DNA of 64,000 bases. Source: Ophiosphaerella korrae (lineage: Eukaryota; Ascomycota; Dothideomycetes; Pleosporales; Phaeosphaeriaceae). The translations under genes and the position numbers were made by a program. Position 1 is the first letter of the stretch. Each line of letters begins with the position of its first letter. The stretch covers positions 124,001 through 188,000 of the forward strand of contig JALNQF010000018.1 of NCBI GenBank assembly GCA_028456385.1, given 5' to 3'. Below, piece after piece: positions 10,979 through 22,707 of the stretch. The notes under the pieces are model-generated. The model was given only the letters and a program-made list of their open reading frames with translations, had not been told where the DNA came from and made no database searches.

Positions 10979-12059
10979 TCATTGGGGATGGTTTGTTTGG
11001 TTGCATGACGAAACTTTGCGATCCGCTGGATCCGACATAGGTGGTGCTGGAGCCAGCTGTTGATGTCGGTGCTTTGCCTTTGTAAGAGCCATATTTGGAG
11101 TTGATTGCTGTGAAGTGCTCATTGAGTTCGTAACACCTGATTCTAGGTCTAATACTGGGGCGTGGCTATATAGACAGTGGATTGTGTGGCTGGAACTGGG
11201 CTCGTAAGAAACGCAAGTTGTTGTTGGTACTGGGCTGCACATGCTTTATATTGCATTTTGAGCGATTAGAAGAGCTATTGAACTAACCTTGATCGACTAT
11301 TAATCCATGAAAAGGATTCCAGTTTGCATCTAACAGTTCTTTTTCCTTCCGCTTTTGTAAGGCTGCAAGGTAGCTTTCAACAAGTGCAATTGGGTCAACG
11401 TTTTGCGCTAATTCAGAGGTGCTTCCTTCAGTCTTCAGAGGGGCGGACGGCGGTTGTGGCGAAACTGTGCGGTCTGATGGACTGGATTGCGCTGCTTGGG
11501 GGTTTGGAACTGCTGCTCTCGATTTTAGCCAGCGATCAAGTTGCAAACAGAGATCTCTTTCTCTGTCTGAGAGAGCATTTGCATGTATGTTATAGCGCGA
11601 CCAAGGATATGTTGCCGCCACGTTCAAATCATGATCAGGTATCCTATGGTGTCTCGGCGGTTGCTGTCTACAAGGGTTTGTATCTCTAGGACTTTCTTTG
11701 TTCGATTCCTCCGTTTCGTTTCTTTCGTCCCACTCATCTGTTGTGTTTCCATTCTCCGTATACAACTTATCGCGAACCCAACAGGAATTTGGGTTTACAC
11801 ATTTGTCGTAGGTGTGTGGGTACCACTTCTGTCTTTCAAGCTGAGCCTGCTGTCTGGTCGATCTAGTGCGGCCTTTTTTATTATTTTGATTCGATGGCTG
11901 CTTTGGGGAGGTCGAATTTCCCGAAGATGAGTAAGGCGTGACAGTTGTGGCTTGCGACAAAGAAGAGTTGTGAGATGGATCGCGTGCATTTAGAGCGTTA
12001 TATTTGATGACCAGTTCTGTCTCTGTTGGCGCTATCAAATGTATAAGCAAGGACTTCAT
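10979..12059 (-). CDS. Hypothetical low-complexity protein
   Basis: I do not recognise this gene. The best model has two exons (11288-12059, 10979-11229), an intron with a GTTAGT donor and CCCAG acceptor, and 340 residues. The sequence is rich in Ser, Thr, Gln, Asn and Pro, with a basic stretch (NNKKGRTRSTRQQAQ) and one notable cluster, KWYPHTYDKCVNPNSCW. It looks largely disordered. A coding-like stretch just upstream on the same strand (about 12005-12210, including METIQAEDAWNSKVDM) may be a missed first exon or part of a decayed gene. A gag-like relic is possible but not shown. An alternative acceptor would end the protein early. Confidence 0.4.
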
Positions 12060-12653
12060 TCTTATTTGACACCATTTCAGATACCAATGTTCGTTCCAAC
12101 CATGCCGACATTTCCTCCTTCCTCATGTCCACTTTGCTATTCCACGCATCTTCCGCTTGTATAGTTTCCATGTAGTAGATCTTGTTGTGTTTTAGTACAG
12201 TAGGTTCGTTTAAATCCGAGAGTAAAAATGAATCAGGGCCATGTAATCAATTGGCATGAGAAGCTATATACGAAGGATACAGCTATTGAAGCGGCACTGT
12301 AAGTTGGAGTAATCGTGTCATCTTTTGTTGCTCTAGTGGATGCCATTGGTATGTAGAACGACTGGCTGACATGCATATGGATCTTGGAATTGTAAGCTGA
12401 TACTGACCGGTGCGGGGAAGTCAAAAAAAAAAAGAAAAAAGAAAAAAAAAGAAAGGCAATATTATGCACCACCTATTCTCCTCAACTACTGGATAGCTTG
12501 AATATGCGGTATGCAAAGGGCGTTCTAGAGTGTGAAAGAGCTAGGAAAAGCTCAAAAACCTCGCCTCTGGGTTTAGTCGCGCTGTGATTGGACATGAATA
12601 CTTTTTGGTATGAGAAAACAACAGAAGCGAAAGTAAAACTACTTCAACAAACA
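12060..12653. other. Intergenic with an A/G-rich tract and a possible exon
   Basis: The plus strand has an A-rich tract with scattered G at about 12423-12455. The minus strand between 12005 and 12210 contains an open, coding-like stretch (LSDLNEPTVLKHNKIYYM and onward) that I could not splice convincingly to the gene at 10979-12059. Nothing else is recognised. Confidence 0.4.
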
Positions 12654-14689
12654 TCAATCATACACCCTCCTCCACTCCAGCCTTCGCGGCTTCTTATCCA
12701 TCGTAGCAAGCGCAATATGCCCAGTATCCGCCTCAGCCCTCACATCCCCGATCATAACCCGAACGCCCCGCAGCGCCCGCGTCGACTCCTTCCCATCCAT
12801 ATGCGACGGCACCGCCTTCGCAAAATACGGATTGTCGCGCGCAGCCATAGCCACAAAGCCCAAGATATCCGGCGTGCGAGTAAATATGCCCAGAAGCAAC
12901 GATAAATTTGCAGCAAGTAGCAGCACGAATGAGATGCCCATTGTGATGCCCGCGAGCTGGAAGTGACAGACGTAGTGTGGGCCTTCGTATTTGGTGATGT
13001 TGACGACGGTCTGGGTCCAGCTTGGTTCTGCGTGTTTGTATATGTTGATGTCGAGGTTGTCCATGCGGGCTGCGTTGCCGCCGACGGTCGAGTCCCAGAA
13101 GGTGTTGATGGCGAGCTGGAGGCGATTTGTGAAGGTTTCGTTGCGGAGGTATGATACATCGATGAAGCCCGCTCTGAGATCTTCTTCGTCAAGCATGGGT
13201 CGGAAGATCCAGCGTTCGATTAGCTCGCTGCCGAACTGATTGTCTTGTGCCGCGCTGATGTCGATTCCTGGCATGTTTTTGCAAAGAGATTTGAAAATTT
13301 GTAGGGGCGATGAGAAAGGCCATATGTCTTTGGGTTTGCGTTGGAGCTTGCGCATAGCGCGGACATGGCATTTTTTGTTGAAACAAGAGACGTCGGACTG
13401 GACAACTGTGAGTATTGCGTAGCATCTTATAGACATTGTACTAGATGCAGTCTGGCTGTCGTTGTTCCTTGACCAGTAATTAAATAAAATATTCCCATCC
13501 TTACTGTTTTTCTCGTCAACTATCATGTCAAATGATGGACTCGATGGCTTCATGATCTCCAGTTTTGAGCCCTTTGGTGCAGGGGTTTTGTTCCAGAGAA
13601 ATAGAGACGAATTGTGGGTTTGTGTAGTACAATTTATTTTCCAATAGTGTGTGACTAAAGTGAACGAGCTGTTCCCATAATCAGGTACTCCAGCGACAGG
13701 TATTCCAAAGAGAGATGTGTATGTGGCTTCCGAACTATTCATGACATATTTCCAATCATGTTCTGGTATTGTGGAGAACGCTATGTTGGGATCATCAATG
13801 TCCGGGATCCTCACATTACCAAATAGGTCCATGGGGGGTGTCAAGATTATGCCGAGATGTTAAAATTGATGTGATAAATAGCGGAGCAAAATAGGGTGGC
13901 ATGGACGTATTCTTTTGTCCCATGGGCAACGCAGTTTGACTGGGATATGATTGGAAGGGATAGTACAGTATAGTTGACTGAGAATTAGTGACAAGCGGCT
14001 TCGTGGACAAGAGACGCAGTGAGGCCTGGCCACCCAATGGCGAAAGAAGCCATGCCAGTAAGATGCATGCTCCCAGAATATCGATTTGGCGAAGCCCAAC
14101 AAGTCTCTCTAGGGTAGTAGATACCGACTGTGATCCTATGAGACGTTCCAGGACCTGCAGGCTATTAGAGCTGTAACGGAAAGAATAGCCTGTTGCGCTT
14201 ACACCCATTGTAGTCCCACGCTCTGCTTTGAATAATCCGATGCGTCGCAGTAGTTTGCCAAGTATAGCAGCGTATACGATTGGGAAGATTGTAGGAGAAA
14301 GCAAAGTCACTGCTTTCACGTTCTCACCGTAACTGGACGTTGGGCGGCCATCGAGCCCTATACACACACCAGCAATAACTGCATGATGATTAGCTCGTGT
14401 TGTCAACTCGATATATCATCATCGACCTACTGAAGAAGAAGATCGGGCCTACAGCTAGGAATGCGTCTATAGCCCCTTGCACAACGAAATACCAAGAGGA
14501 CAAATTATCTCTTGACAAAGTACCTGTTTGAAGTACATCAAGCTCTTTTGGGTCCGAATGATCCTCCTCTATAGTGGAGTCATCTGCAAGTGTAATATTC
14601 GAAAATAGGCTCTCGGCCTGATCTGTTTTATCTGCAGTGGAAACTGATTCATATGCGTTTCGTCTGGTCGTGGTAGGAGCATTCGTCAT
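12654..14689 (-). CDS. Orphan multi-TM protein with large ectodomain, apparent frameshift
   Basis: Three exons are supported (14431-14689, 14203-14378, 12654-14154). The first intron has GTAGGT and TGCAG borders. The second, 14155-14202, is exactly 48 nt, contains no stop and can be mistaken for coding; its GTAAGC, CTAAT and TGCAG signals mark it as an intron. Hydrophobic segments lie near WYFVVQGAIDAFLAVGPIFFF, LLSPTIFPIVYAAILG, GACILLAWLLSPLGG and, at the C-end, GISFVLLLAANLSLLLGIF. Between them is a region of about 300 residues with many NxS/T sites and cysteines. At 13833-13838 a run of six G (C on the coding strand) separates two frames. One base fewer gives a continuous protein through DLFGNVRIP. 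No known function. Confidence 0.65.
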
Positions 14690-15222
14690 TGTGTAGCCAA
14701 TCTATGGCGATTTTGCGATATGAAGGCCGCCTAGGCTGAAAGTTTTAAACACGGAGTGCGCGTCGCGTGGGAATTAGAAAAAGTAATTTGCGTATGGAAA
14801 CAGCCTACTATCATACTTAAGGAGGGCATGCTATGTATGTAGAATTGGCCTGGGCACAGGGAAAGAATCTTGTACTAATGCAGAGCTAAGTGTAGCGAAT
14901 ACGCATGGCTGAAGATCCGGAGGCAGTCGGGAGATACCACAGCGTCACAACAGCAAGGCTATGTTCAGCCATGTCCTAGAAGAACCACTAAGATCGAAGC
15001 GCAGGCCCTGCCACAGCAGGTGGGGGCCTGACTTTCTTATCCAACGTAAGCAGTTTGGTGCAGGGTTAACCAAGAAGTGTTCTCTTCGGTCGCTTTTGTT
15101 TAGTGCGTTAACACGCGATAATTGGCAGATTCCATGCGCCAGGACTTGCAGCGACCCAAAGCGAAATATATCAAGGCAAAGTGCAATTGTGTGGATTAGC
15201 CGATATTGTGACTATCGAGGTA
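14690..15222. other. Intergenic, no gene recognised
   Basis: Upstream region of the membrane-protein gene at 12654-14689 and downstream region of the deaminase gene, both on the minus strand. No RNA gene or repeat was seen. Confidence 0.5.
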
Positions 15223-16375
15223 TTATAGTGGCCGAACGAAGCTATCGTCATTTAGTATGTCTCGAACATCTGTCAAGTTGGCTCCTGCTGTTTCCTTGGA
15301 AGTTGTTGTCGAGAGATCTACCAAACCCTCTGTTGGCGGAGTGAATTGCCGTAAACGAACACCACTCTCCTCGAAAATCCTAGCAGTCAAGGTGTCGACC
15401 ATATAGCCTTGGTTGTATACAACTTCGCTGAGGCCAACTTGGGTGATTTTGACGCTGCATGTCAAGCAGGGGCAAGTATTGCAATAGAGAGTGGCGCCTC
15501 CTCCGATGCGGTCACGGCCTGCTTCTAACAAGGCATTCTCTTCCGCGTGCAGGCAAAGACATGTCGAGAGGTCTGTGCCGCCCTTTGCGGCAGCGTTGCA
15601 GCGGGGACAACCGCCCTGATTGCAGTTGGTCATGCCCCGCGGCGTGCCATTATATCCTGTGCTGACGACTCTCTTTTCTCTAACTATAACGCACCCTACC
15701 CTTCTCTTCATGCAGTTGCTTCTGTGTGCGGCCAAGTCGGCCAGCTGCATGAAGTACTGGTCCCAGCTGGGTCGGAGCCTCGCCTCGTTTGTAAGATCAA
15801 GCGAGTGTATGGCGTCACGTAGCGAGGATATGGACGTCGCCGAGTTCAGTAACTTCAGCTGAGCCCGCTGGAAGAGAGAGCTGAGGCCGGTGCCTGGGGC
15901 AAATAAATGTTCGTCGTCCCGCAATACAAAATCTTCCAGCGTGGGCGGTGTGAGCTGGTTCGCGGCACAGCGGTCATTGAATCTCTTCCACCGCACACTG
16001 ACCGGGGCGTCCACGCTGACCAGCAAGAAAAACGGTCTTCGCAGCAAAGCATCAACGACTCCGTCATCCCAGATGTCTGTTGTGACCCATCGCTCCCTCC
16101 ATCTCAGGGTGACAAAGTCGAGCAAGGAGTCGACGTGGGCGAAGACATACTGCTTGTCTGTGGGGCCGTCTCCGGACGAAGGCACGTGAGCATTCGATGC
16201 CGACGTCTCGACAGCCGGTGTCGCCGCCGTACGAGCTAGGTGTATGCGCGTAAAGCTGTGCGCTTCGACTAGGTACGAAGCTATCGAGGACTTGCCGGCA
16301 CAGATACCTGGTTCGAGTCAGGAGCCGCCAATGTGCAGACAGGGGGATCTTGCCTCCACAGAGCCCTACCAGCAT
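15223..16375 (-). CDS. DCD1: Deoxycytidylate (dCMP) deaminase with N-terminal P-loop domain
   Basis: Two exons (16354-16375, 15223-16307) encode 368 residues. dCMP deaminase converts dCMP to dUMP for thymidylate synthesis. The zinc-dependent deaminase fold is in the C-half: HAEENAL with the zinc His near residue 261 and the catalytic Glu, and CNTCPCLTC with zinc cysteines near 288 and 291. VGCVIVREKRVVSTGYNGTP and GGCPRC are also typical of fungal and eukaryotic enzymes. The first 11 residues form a P-loop, GLCGGICAGKSS, split by the intron. That intron is of the GC-AG class (GGAG|GCAAGA ... CTGAC ... CCAG, 46 nt). The fungal N-terminal extension resembles a nucleotide kinase fold; its role is not known to me. 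The gene is divergent from ATG7. Confidence 0.92.
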
Positions 16376-16779
16376 GGCGGCGATCAAGGCTGGGCACAAG
16401 ATAGCAGAGAAAACGGAGAGATGACAGCGGGAGGCATGGCCCACGGCTGGGCGGTTCGACAGAGCGGGAGAATCGTTTTAGCGTGTGTGCGGCTGCAGGA
16501 ACGCGCCCTGGCGTGCCTTGTTCCCCGCCCCCGGTCCTGATGGATGACATAGCGCGGGGCTGATGGGCCGGTGCCTCGACCCTGAGACATCCACCATCAG
16601 GTGTGCCTGGAGCGTACACGTGCTTCATTCTTGCCTGCACCTGACTCTGGGGCTTGGCTCTCCGACTATTTAGGGTGTTTGCCCTGCCATCCCTCCCAGG
16701 CCCCAGGATACATGCCCCATTCATCTGCCGTCTGCCTTCGCTCGCACGCGACTGACGACACCCCACCTTCACACCCATC
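16376..16779. promoter_or_regulatory. Divergent promoter between dCMP deaminase and ATG7
   Basis: These 404 bp separate the two start codons. Pyrimidine-rich stretches precede ATG7 (for example around 16690-16770). I cannot assign individual factor sites. Confidence 0.5.
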
Positions 16780-19091
16780 ATGTCGGCTCTCAAGTTTGCA
16801 CCCTGGCAAAGCGACGTCGATGTGCAGTTCTATGCAGCGCTTGCGCACATAAAAATCAACCATGACAAGCTTGATGATTCCGCGCGCAAGGTGCTTGGCC
16901 TGTACGAGGTGCGCTCCGGCGACCATCCTTCGCGCTCCATGCGCGTGCAGATACTACCAGGCGCCCTCACAACAGACGAGTGCGCCTCTCCTTTGCGCGT
17001 GTGAATATGGAAAACAAGAAATACTGACAAAACATACCCCAGCACCCCGCCCACCTACTGCCGCGCCGAAGGCATCATCAAGAACTGCAACACCATAGAA
17101 GACTACAAGAATCTCGACAGAGCCGCCATACTCGAACGCTGTGCACAAACCGTAAAACACCCCCACACGCACGCCTGATACCTGCTCACTTACTATGGCC
17201 AGATCTGGGATGCGATACACGACGGCTCCGTCTACGAATGCCCCTCCCTACTGTCTTCGTTCACAGCCATCATCTTCGCCAACCTGAAAAAATACAAGTT
17301 CACATACCATTTCGGCTTTCCCGCTATACAATCCGACCCGCAGTGGAAGCAAATAGGCGAGCCTTCCAGGCTGCATGCGCGCGAAACAACCTACCTAGTA
17401 GACGCAGTACAGACATGGAAATACAGCAACGACGTCCGCCAAAGAGGCTTTTTCCTAGCAAAGCGCATACGTGGTGGAGGCAGCCCAGAAGACAGACCAA
17501 AGACACCCGTCACTCCTCTAGAAGAGTTTGGGTACACTTGGGCCATCGGAAAGCTTGAGCTATTCGAGAAGGGCTTTTTCAATGGCGTAGACAAAGAGGA
17601 CCGCCTTATCGGCTTTGCGGATCCCTCCACGTACGAGAGCAATCCAGGATGGCCGCTCAGGAATTTGCTCATACTCATACGGCATCGGTGGCACCTTGAC
17701 GAAGCGCAGATCTTGTGCTATCGCGACACCCACATGAAGCGAGATCAACCAAATTCCATCATCCTACAATTGAAGGCTGACCCTGCTTCGAGTGCGGAAC
17801 CAAACTCGGACACATCAACTCCACGGCCAAAAACTCCAAAGCTGCCCAAGGTAACAGGCTGGGAACGAACAGAAGCTGGCAAGCTTACCTCTCGCCATGT
17901 GGATCTATCAGAATATATGGACGAACGAAAGCTGGCTGACCAAGCAGTGGATCTTAATCTCAAGCTCATAAAGTGGCGGATAGCGCCTGGCATTGATCTA
18001 GATGTGATCAAGAACTGCAAGTGTCTTCTTCTTGGAGCCGGAACCCTGGGCACATATGTTTCAAGGACGCTGATGGGTTGGGGAGTGAGAAAAATAACTT
18101 TCATCGATAACGCGACCGTGAGCTTCTCGAACCCGGTGAGGCAGCCGCTTTTCGACTTCAAGGACTGCTTGCAAGGAGGAGCAAAGAAAGCTGAACGTGC
18201 TGCTGAAGCTTTGGAGGAGATTTACCCGGGTGTGGATGCGACAGGTCATGTGATGGAAGTTCCGATGGCCGGCCACCCCATGACCGATGTAACCAAGACA
18301 AAGGCCAATTTTGACAAGCTGCAACAGCTCGTGAATGAGCATGATGTCATCTTCCTGCTGATGGATACAAGGGAGAGTAGGTGGCTTCCAACAGTCATGG
18401 GCAAAGCTGCCGGCAAGATTGTTCTCAATGCTGCACTGGGATTCGACACATTTGTGGTCATGCGACATGGTTTAAAGGCAACACAAGACGGTGAAGTAGA
18501 ACTCGGATGCTACTTTTGCAATGATGTCGTTGCACCCGCAGATGTGAGTTCAACCAATACCAACTTGTTCCTAACTAAGTGCTAATTCTTCGGTAGTCAC
18601 TCAGCAATGCAACTCTTGACCAGCAGTGCACTGTCACTCGTCCTGGAGTTGCACCCATTGCCTCATCTTTCCTTGTCGAACTGCTGGTCTCCATTCTCCA
18701 GCATCCGTCGAAAGGACGGGCGCCAACTGGCATCACCCCACCACAATCACAGCGCGCGCCTCCAAAGCCAGCGCATCCCTCTTTACCCGCACCATTCCAG
18801 CATCCACTTGGAACCATCCCACACACGATTCGAGGCTATCTTTCCACATTCTCGAACATCCAAGTCGAAGGCACTCCCTATGATTGCTGCTCCGCATGTA
18901 GCGACAAAGTGATTGCAACCTACGAGTCAGACCCTTGGGGTTTTGTACAAAAAGCTCTGAATGAGAAGGGATGGGTCGAGGAGATGAGCGGACTGGCTGA
19001 AGTCCAACGGAGAGCAGAGGCCGCAGCAGCAGATGTCGAGTGGGAGGAAGACGGTGAAGGCGGGCTGGACGATGAGGGCGAACTTTTATAG
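16780..19091 (+). CDS. ATG7: Autophagy E1-like activating enzyme Atg7
   Basis: Four exons (16780-16979, 17043-17151, 17203-18543, 18597-19091) give 714 residues, within the family's range. Atg7 adenylates the ubiquitin-like proteins Atg8 and Atg12 and passes them to the E2s Atg3 and Atg10 in the cytosol during autophagosome formation. The N-domain opens with [18 protein letters not shown]. The E1 nucleotide-binding site [16 protein letters not shown] lies near residues 378-393, followed by [20 protein letters not shown]. The catalytic cysteine is in [10 protein letters not shown], near residue 561, just after the last intron. The C-terminus ends in an acidic stretch ([16 protein letters not shown]). 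Intron borders GTGCGC/CCCAG, GTAAAA/GCCAG and GTGAGT/GGTAG keep the frame throughout. Confidence 0.96.
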
Positions 19092-19497
19092 GTTCATTCA
19101 TACCACAGTGCATACGCTCCTGTTCAATCTAAATCGCACCATGTAGGCCAAGAGGCACATGCAATAATTTCATCAATACAGCTTCATTTCGTCTGATCTC
19201 AGCATCTAAGGTCGATCGGCTAAAGGATCCAGCCTCTCAAGCTATAGGCTCACCAATAATGTCGCCGATGAATCAGGGTCAACAGTGCATCCGAACATCG
19301 CAACTACTATTTCTTTGAAATGCCGGCTGAGGTAAACAGTTGCTTTTACTATTAGACAAAAGTTTATGCTCTGTCTGCTTTGGGAAAATGCAAAACCTCT
19401 GATTGACCTAGTAACCCCGGAGGCTATACGAACTATGCAGCGTTAAAAAAAACAAATGTAGATATGTACTTCTACCTAAAGCTTAAAATGATGAAAG

Positions 19498-19501
<4 letters not shown>

Positions 19502-19539
<38 letters not shown>
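19502..19539. repeat. CT dinucleotide microsatellite
   Basis: About 18 uninterrupted CT units, located in the interval between ATG7 and the MFS pseudogene. Confidence 0.9.
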
Positions 19540-19543
<4 letters not shown>

Positions 19544-20029
19544 CATTTTCCCTACCACCGCATTACTACGACTTTCTCAACTCGAAAAACCCTTGTCGAG
19601 AGATTCTGTCTCGTGACCGGGATATCACAGCATCTCCCAGCTTGCACGTAGGATCTCCATGTCCCAGTCCTGAGATATGCGAGGCCCCCGCGATAACCCA
19701 TCATCAACAGGAAACTAGCCTTATGCACGATGAATGCGCGCGCCTTGTAAGTAGAATAGAGCAACGCCCCCGGGCCAGTCAGAAACTATATCTTATTCAG
19801 CGGCCTGCTGTCCCTCAAATCATACACCTTGCCGAAATGGCAACCTTCGACGCTGATGTTAAGACCACTGAGGGTATGGGCAAAGATGCCTGTCGTCAAC
19901 GAAAAACTACTGGACGTCTCAAATAGGCTACTTATCGCCTACAGCGAGATCGACCCAGTACTGTCCGTCACGATGAGCTTAGCCAGTGTGGTGTAGGAAG
20001 TCCTACGCTGTACTTATTTACAACTGATG

Positions 20030-21548
20030 GAATGGCAATAGGCAATCGATAAGCTCGGGTTTCCCCCTTCTCGCTGGAGGTTGTTCTTCCTGGATGGATT
20101 TGGGTATTACCTCCCTTATTCCTTGCCGAGAAAAACCGTGTAGCCATTTAAGCGTAGTTATTCCGTCTACTCCCTTTGAGCATTGCTTATGAGCATTGTA
20201 GCCGGCCAAGTCAGTATGGAATTCCGTCCCCGAGGCGGCTAGATCGCGTTGTGTGTAGGCCTTTTCATTGGCGCATTGTTCTGAGGCATTACCGCAGACC
20301 TCGTCGGGGGGGGGGGGGGAGGAATGGGCCTTCAATCTTTCATTGTTGATAGCGTCAATCTTTGCGATTGCAGCTGACGCTGCTCCAAGCTATATATTGG
20401 CTGGTGTCCATTTGTTGCCTTCAGTGGCTTTGGGATTGGAGGCAACCTGGTGTTGGACACGACTGCCTTTCTCGAATTTCTTCCTTCGAACAAACAATGG
20501 ATGATGACTCTCATGGCGCTTTGATGGGGGATCGGTGAAGCAATAGTTGGGCTCCTTGCATGGGCATTCATTCGCAAGCTCACGAAGTCGTTGCACAGCA
20601 TACGTAGCTGACCAGTTGCGCTTCCGTCGAAACTTGTACTCGGTCGAACAGCATGGGTTGGCGATACCTCTACTTCACTTCAGGCACCTTTTTTTTTGGT
20701 CTTGGGCATCGCTCGGGCCACAGTCATTCGGTTCCATGAGACACCCAAGTATCCGATCTGCAATGGGAAAGATGCTGAGGCTGTAGCTCTGTTCCAAACG
20801 TTGTCCAACAAGTACAATAAACCATGCAGCCTGACGATGGAAGAGCTACAACAGCATAGTACCATCAATCTCTCTCGCAGAGGTTCTTTCTCGTATGCTG
20901 AGATTTTGGACCACTACCGCGGACCTTTCGCCACGCGAAGGTTAGGCTACTCCACTGCATTGGTCTAGTTATCCTGGGCTCTAGTCAGCCTTGCCTATGC
21001 CCTTTTCTACGTCTTCTTGCCAGAGTATCTTGCCAGTCGCGGTGCACGGTTCGGAAATTCGTCTCCCCCCGTTACCTGGAGAAACTATGTGTTAACGCAA
21101 ATTTGTGTGATACCTGGACCAATTCTCGCCGCCTTCTTACGCCGGCAAAAGGCCTTTGGACGCAAGTATACCATGGTGGTTGGTGCACTGATATCAAGTG
21201 CGTATCTAAGGTTATTCACACAAACTTTGCCTAACTCCTTGTGCAGCAGCTTTTTTCTTTGCCTATACTGCAGTTCGCAGTGATGCAGAGAATCCTGCCT
21301 TGAACTGTGTAGTGTCTTTTTCCATCAACATCTACTACGGCACCCTGTATGCATACACTCTGGAAGTCATGCCAACCACTCATCGTGCTACTGGTGCTGG
21401 GACTGCTGTGGCCTTTAACCGGATAATGGGAACATTGGATGCAGTGGTAGCGGCTTACGCGAAAATCGCAACTTCGGCGCCAATCTACGTCTGTGCTGGC
21501 TCTTCTGCCCTACTTCGTCATGAGCCTCAGGGTGCTCAGAGTGGTTGA
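20030..21548 (+). pseudogene. Decayed MFS transporter (SV2-like sugar/organic-anion type)
   Basis: Pieces of one transporter follow in order but in broken frames. They are SRWRLFFLDGFGY near 20070, GLFIGALF and GITADLVG near 20255, AFNLSLLIASIFAIAA near 20330, then FSGFGIGGNLVLDTTAF, MGWRYLYFTSGTFFF, and the 20.7-20.9 kb block VIRFHETPKYPI with CSLTMEELQQ. The C-half carries MPEYLASRGA, AFGRKYTMVVGAL and YAYTLEVMPTTHRATGAG. Stops replace probable Trp codons in GALF*G and LMAL*WGIG (TGG to TGA). A 14-base G run at 20306-20319 disrupts the expected GRR motif after the second TM segment. Several frameshifts follow. No intact product is possible. Confidence 0.8.
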
Positions 21549-21831
21549 TGGGGGCATAGGGCCTTAGCAAAGCAAGACGGAAAGAAACTAAGTACAAAGA
21601 ATAGGTTGTTATTTTCGCTCATTGGTGCTGTCAACTTCCGGAATCCCCCTTCATAATTGCATTCCTTATTCAGTATAATATGTCGATCCGCTCATTTGAA
21701 TTAAAAACCTCGCATAAAATCACTTTGCGTTAGCTACGTTCCATACCAGGAAATACCATTTTACTTAGTCTGTACTGCCCAGTAATTGGAATGGCCCAGT
21801 ATGGTATGGTATGGAGGTCAAACCACACCAA

Positions 21832-21993
21832 ACCGGCTGCTTACCGCGGTCGCAGGCATAAGTCAAGTATGTGGATCCGCCGAAATGAGCACTTCTGCAC
21901 ATAACGTCTTCTTGTGTGATTGGTGCAAAAGTGCTCATTTGGGGAGATCCACATACTTGATTTATGCCTGCGACCGTAGTATGTAATAACCGG
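21832..21993. repeat. Fold-back repeat (long palindrome)
   Basis: Two arms of about 55 bp, near 21848-21902 and 21925-21975, are inverted copies. Both contain GTCGCAGGCATAA and the matching GTATGTGGATC and AATGAGCACTT blocks, with a spacer of about 25 bp. Weaker symmetry extends to CCGG on both sides. An outer, more diverged inverted pair containing TTGGAATGG lies near 21785 and 22313, so the fold-back may sit inside a larger element of about 550 bp. Confidence 0.7.
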
Positions 21994-22707
21994 TATGTTC
22001 CTACCAGTAAGGCCTGTAATACGGCCAAGATCGCCAAGAATAAGGTTAAAGTTATGGACGGAGGAAAAGAAGCGTGTATAATACTAAATATTATTAGCTT
22101 AGATCAAGTATTTTTTTTTTTTTTCGGATGCACTGATAGTTCAGTCTAAAATTTAGCTACCCACCGCCCTGAGCTTCCTTGCTTCGGCCTACTTTTACCC
22201 TTACTGGTATAACCTGGTATACCGGTAATACCATGGTATTGAGATACTATCAAATGATATTAGGTCTTGTCAGTATATACTATACCAATACTAGCTCATA
22301 CCAGACCATTCCAATCATTAGTACTGCTTCCTGTCTTGCAACCGAGCGTCAAAAGCTTTAACCAAACACAGTTTAGCTACGGGTTGGAGCACATAGCCTT
22401 CGTTCTTGGTGCTGTGTTGTAATTGTACTAACATTCCGTGAACGGGATCCTATGCAATTTTGGAAGCCGAATATGATTCAGGATATTAACTCACGTGACC
22501 GGAATCTTGCTTCCTCAGGCCGGGACAATTCCGGTTACTATTCTGCGGGTGCTTCCCCGAAACTGCCACAAACGTTCCGGCTCTACCGTGAAAGCACGGA
22601 TCAGAACTCTCAACTGTCGCCACATCGTAAGTGGGGTTACAATAGGGGTCGGGACTGAGGTTCAAAAACTTCCTTTGATACAACTTGGAAGCCCCCCCCC
22701 CAACAAC

